Shown piece after piece: positions 4,511 to 6,861 of a DNA stretch of 6,861 bases (the first letter of the stretch is position 1; the number at the start of each line of letters is the position of its first letter). The notes beneath the pieces were generated by a model that was not told the origin of the DNA, did no database searches, and saw only the letters and a list, made by a program, of their open reading frames with translations. A program made the position numbers and the translations under genes. The DNA is from an uncultured Eubacterium sp. (GTDB lineage Bacteria; Bacillota; Clostridia; Peptostreptococcales; Anaerovoracaceae). Where the stretch lies: NCBI GenBank assembly GCA_905193765.1, contig CAJJPZ010000117.1:1-6861 (forward strand), written 5' to 3'.

Positions 4511-6861
4511 TCACAGTAATTCGGCAGCTTTATCAAATGCATCCTGTACTCTGCCCGGATCCTTTGCACCGGCCTGAGCCATGTCAGCTTTACCGCCGCC
4601 ACCGCCACCGGCAGCAGCTGCGATTTCCTTGATCATCTTTCCGGCATGGAGACCATCCTGAACAAGATCATCAGTCAGAGATACCAGGAAAGTGACCTTG
4701 CCACCGCTTACTGCTGCGAACACCATAGCCACATTTTTATTTTCGGCCTTTATAGTATCCGACAGAGCTCTGAGATCATTGATATTGTAATCATCGAACT
4801 GTTTTGTTATCAGCCTTCTGCCGTTGATTTCTCTGGCTTCATCTATAAGATTGTCCAGCCCTTTGTTCATCTCGGCTTTTTTGAGTTCCTCGATTTCCTT
4901 TTTCAGAGCCTTGACTTCATCCATCAGTGCTGCAGATTTTTCTGCAAGCATGTCACGCTTGGATTTGACAGCAGCTGCAGTGTCATTTATGATCGCTTCA
5001 TCTTCATTGTACTTCTCGAGTATGCCAAGACCGGTGACTGCCTCGATCCTTCTTACTCCGGATGCAACGCCAGATTCGCTGAGTATCTTGAACGCACCTA
5101 TCTGTCCGGAGTTCCTGACATGTGTGCCGCCGCACAGCTCCTTGCTGTAATCGCCGATGGAAACTACTCTTACAGTATCACCGTATTTTTCTCCAAACAG
5201 AGCCATAGCACCCGTTTCGAACGCTTCTTCCGCAGACATCACGTCAGTAGTAACATCGATGAAATGACTGATCTTATTATTGACCGTATCTTCGACCCGA
5301 TTTATCTCATCCGCAGTCATAGCCTGGAAATGATTGAAGTCGAATCTCAGACCGTCTTTCGTTACCGATGAGCCTGACTGCTTGACATGATCGCCGAGGA
5401 CTTCCTGAAGCGCCTTCTGCAGCATGTGTGTAGCCGTATGGTTTGCTGATGTACGGTTCCTTGCAACAGCCAGCGGCATAGCTTCAACGGTATCACCTGT
5501 CCTGAGTTCACCGCTGAGGATCGTTGCTTTGTGAGTGAAGACCTTGTTCATCTTTTTGACATCAGTGATCTCCACCTTGCAGTTGTCATTATATATATAT
5601 CCTGTATCACTGGCCTGTCCGCCGCTTTCTGCATAGAAAGGCGTTCTGTCAAGAACTACGACGCAACTGTCTCCTTCTTTTACCGAGCTGACAGGTTTAT
5701 TGTCGCAGAGTATCGCTTTTACGACGCTGTGATCCACAAGGGTATCATATCCTGTGAATACAGTTTCTTCATCTGTCATGAAGTCAGCTGATGCCTCGTC
5801 CCAGCCGGCGCCTTCCATATCCTGTTCCACATGTGAACGGTCCTTCTGTTCGGCCATAGCAGATTCGAAGCCTTCAGTATCTACAGCATATCCGGATTCT
5901 TCAAGTATCTCTCTTGTCAGGTCTATCGGGAACCCGTAAGTATCATGAAGTTTGAATGCCTTTCTGCCGTCAAGGACTGTTTTACCATCCTGTCTGAGTT
6001 CATCGATATACCCGTTAATTATCTTCATTCCCTGGTCTATGGTAGCGGCAAATCTGTCTTCTTCTGCAGCTACGACTTTCTGTATCATGATACGACGCTT
6101 TTCAAGTTCAGGGTATGCGCCGGCAGAAACATCTATGACCTTGCCGCAGAGCTTTGACAGGAATTGTCCCTCTATGCCGAGTATCCTGCCGTGTCTGGCA
6201 GCTCTTCTGATGAGACGTCTGAGGACATATTCGCGACCTTCGTTGCCCGGCGTTATGCCATCTCCAATCATGAAAGTCATGGAGCGCAGATGATCTGTGA
6301 TTATCCTTATGGAAACATCTGTTTCTGCTTCGCCGTCTTTGTATTCCACGCCTGAAACTCTTACGACTTCCTTAAGTATATACTGTATAGTGTCCACATC
6401 GAAGATGGAATCCACTCCCTGCATTATGCAGGCCAGTCTTTCGATACCCATACCTGTATCTATGTTAGGATGGGTCAGGTCTGTATAGTTCCCTTCATCA
6501 TCTTTACTGAACTGGGTGAACACATGATTCCAGAATTCTACATATCTGTCACAGTCGCAACCCGGCTTGCAGTCAGGGTCTCCGCAGCCGTATTTCTCGC
6601 CTCTGTCAAAATATATCTCGGAGCACGGACCGCATGGACCTGTTCCGATCTCCCAGAAGTTATCGTCTTTACCCAGACGCACGATCCTCTCCTCCGGCAT
6701 TCCTATGATATCTTTCCATATATCATATGCCTGATCATCATTCTCATAAACCGTTGCCCACAGCTTGTCTGTCGGCATTTTCAGGACCTGTGTTATGAAC
6801 TCCCAGCCCCATGTCAGCGACTGTTCTTTAAAATAATCACCGAATGAAAAGCTTCCCAGCA
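4511..6861 (-). CDS. alaS: Alanyl-tRNA synthetase, 5' end beyond the window
   Basis: The frame runs open to the right edge: upstream of the first internal ATG (6778) it continues as LGSFSFGDYFK, a conserved AlaRS stretch near residue 94 in Escherichia coli. So 782 residues are visible and about 90 are missing, giving the usual 875 or so. It charges tRNA-Ala with alanine in the cytosol. In order: class II catalytic part with GTGPCGPCSE and motif 3 GMGIERLA (about 6434-6457), a Cys-rich segment common in the family, the tRNA-recognition helices, the editing domain with HTATH (5426-5440) and CGGTHV (5117-5134) that removes misacylated Ser/Gly, a Lys/Glu-rich coiled-coil linker (about 4840-4960), and the C-Ala/DHHA1 domain with a six-glycine run and KADMAQAG. 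All key editing residues are present. No terminator is visible before ireB, so some transcripts may continue into it. Any T-box leader would lie outside the window. Confidence 0.97.
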   Translation of the reverse strand, partial: LGSFSFGDYFKEQSLTWGWEFITQVLKMPTDKLWATVYENDDQAYDIWKDIIGMPEERIVRLGKDDNFWEIGTGPCGPCSEIYFDRGEKYGCGDPDCKPGCDCDRYVEFWNHVFTQFSKDDEGNYTDLTHPNIDTGMGIERLACIMQGVDSIFDVDTIQYILKEVVRVSGVEYKDGEAETDVSIRIITDHLRSMTFMIGDGITPGNEGREYVLRRLIRRAARHGRILGIEGQFLSKLCGKVIDVSAGAYPELEKRRIMIQKVVAAEEDRFAATIDQGMKIINGYIDELRQDGKTVLDGRKAFKLHDTYGFPIDLTREILEESGYAVDTEGFESAMAEQKDRSHVEQDMEGAGWDEASADFMTDEETVFTGYDTLVDHSVVKAILCDNKPVSSVKEGDSCVVVLDRTPFYAESGGQASDTGYIYNDNCKVEITDVKKMNKVFTHKATILSGELRTGDTVEAMPLAVARNRTSANHTATHMLQKALQEVLGDHVKQSGSSVTKDGLRFDFNHFQAMTADEINRVEDTVNNKISHFIDVTTDVMSAEEAFETGAMALFGEKYGDTVRVVSIGDYSKELCGGTHVRNSGQIGAFKILSESGVASGVRRIEAVTGLGILEKYNEDEAIINDTAAAVKSKRDMLAEKSAALMDEVKALKKEIEELKKAEMNKGLDNLIDEAREINGRRLITKQFDDYNINDLRALSDTIKAENKNVAMVFAAVSGGKVTFLVSLTDDLVQDGLHAGKMIKEIAAAAGGGGGGKADMAQAGAKDPGRVQDAFDKAAELL

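Noticed and set aside
4560..4625. Six-glycine run in alaS as a repeat expansion or sequencing artefact
   Set aside because: Glycine-rich linkers before the DMAQAG motif are typical of the C-Ala domain and the frame is intact on both sides.
4646..5371. A 241-codon plus-strand frame opposite alaS
   Set aside because: It overlaps the conserved editing and C-Ala domains of alaS, has no ribosome binding site, and reads as an antisense shadow.
6540..6610. Cys-rich stretch in alaS as an unusual insertion
   Set aside because: A Cys-rich segment of this kind before the E(F/V)WN(H/N)VF region is common in AlaRS of Clostridia, so it is normal variation.

Overview
The window looks like a low-to-medium GC (about 40% by eye, not computed) Gram-positive anaerobe of the class Clostridia. 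The main reason is the Firmicutes gene order alaS - ireB (DUF965) - ruvX on the minus strand. Gram-positive type LexA (SOS) boxes, a YneA-type LysM protein and strong AGGAGG-like ribosome binding sites agree with this. ATA and AGA/AGG codons are used heavily. I cannot name a genus from this stretch.

Layout. Positions 1-2897 carry three plus-strand genes: the 3' end of a secreted protein with GLUG-type repeats, a PLP-dependent methionine gamma-lyase family ('aluminium resistance') protein 15 bases after it, and a VTT-domain (TVP38/TMEM64, DedA superfamily) membrane protein. A hairpin terminator (2922-2955) closes this block. Directly after it is a compact SOS control region (2965-3039), in which three LexA-box-like sites about three helical turns apart surround a sigma-A promoter. 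It drives a 104-residue protein with one membrane segment and a LysM domain, best read as the SOS division suppressor YneA.

A bidirectional terminator (3447-3507) separates this from the minus-strand block: alaS (alanyl-tRNA synthetase, cut by the right edge), then ireB (regulatory phosphoprotein) with its own promoter, then ruvX/yqgF (Holliday-junction resolvase-like nuclease). A hairpin terminator or attenuator lies between ireB and ruvX, so the three conserved neighbours need not form one uniform transcript.

Most of the window is ordinary core genome. The parts most worth a second look are the triple LexA site without lexA in view, the terminator inside the ireB-ruvX pair, the repeat-rich region upstream of ireB, and the pairing of a VTT protein with the methionine gamma-lyase homologue. 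I saw no IS element, CRISPR array, tRNA or rRNA gene, and no sign of a wholly new multi-gene system.
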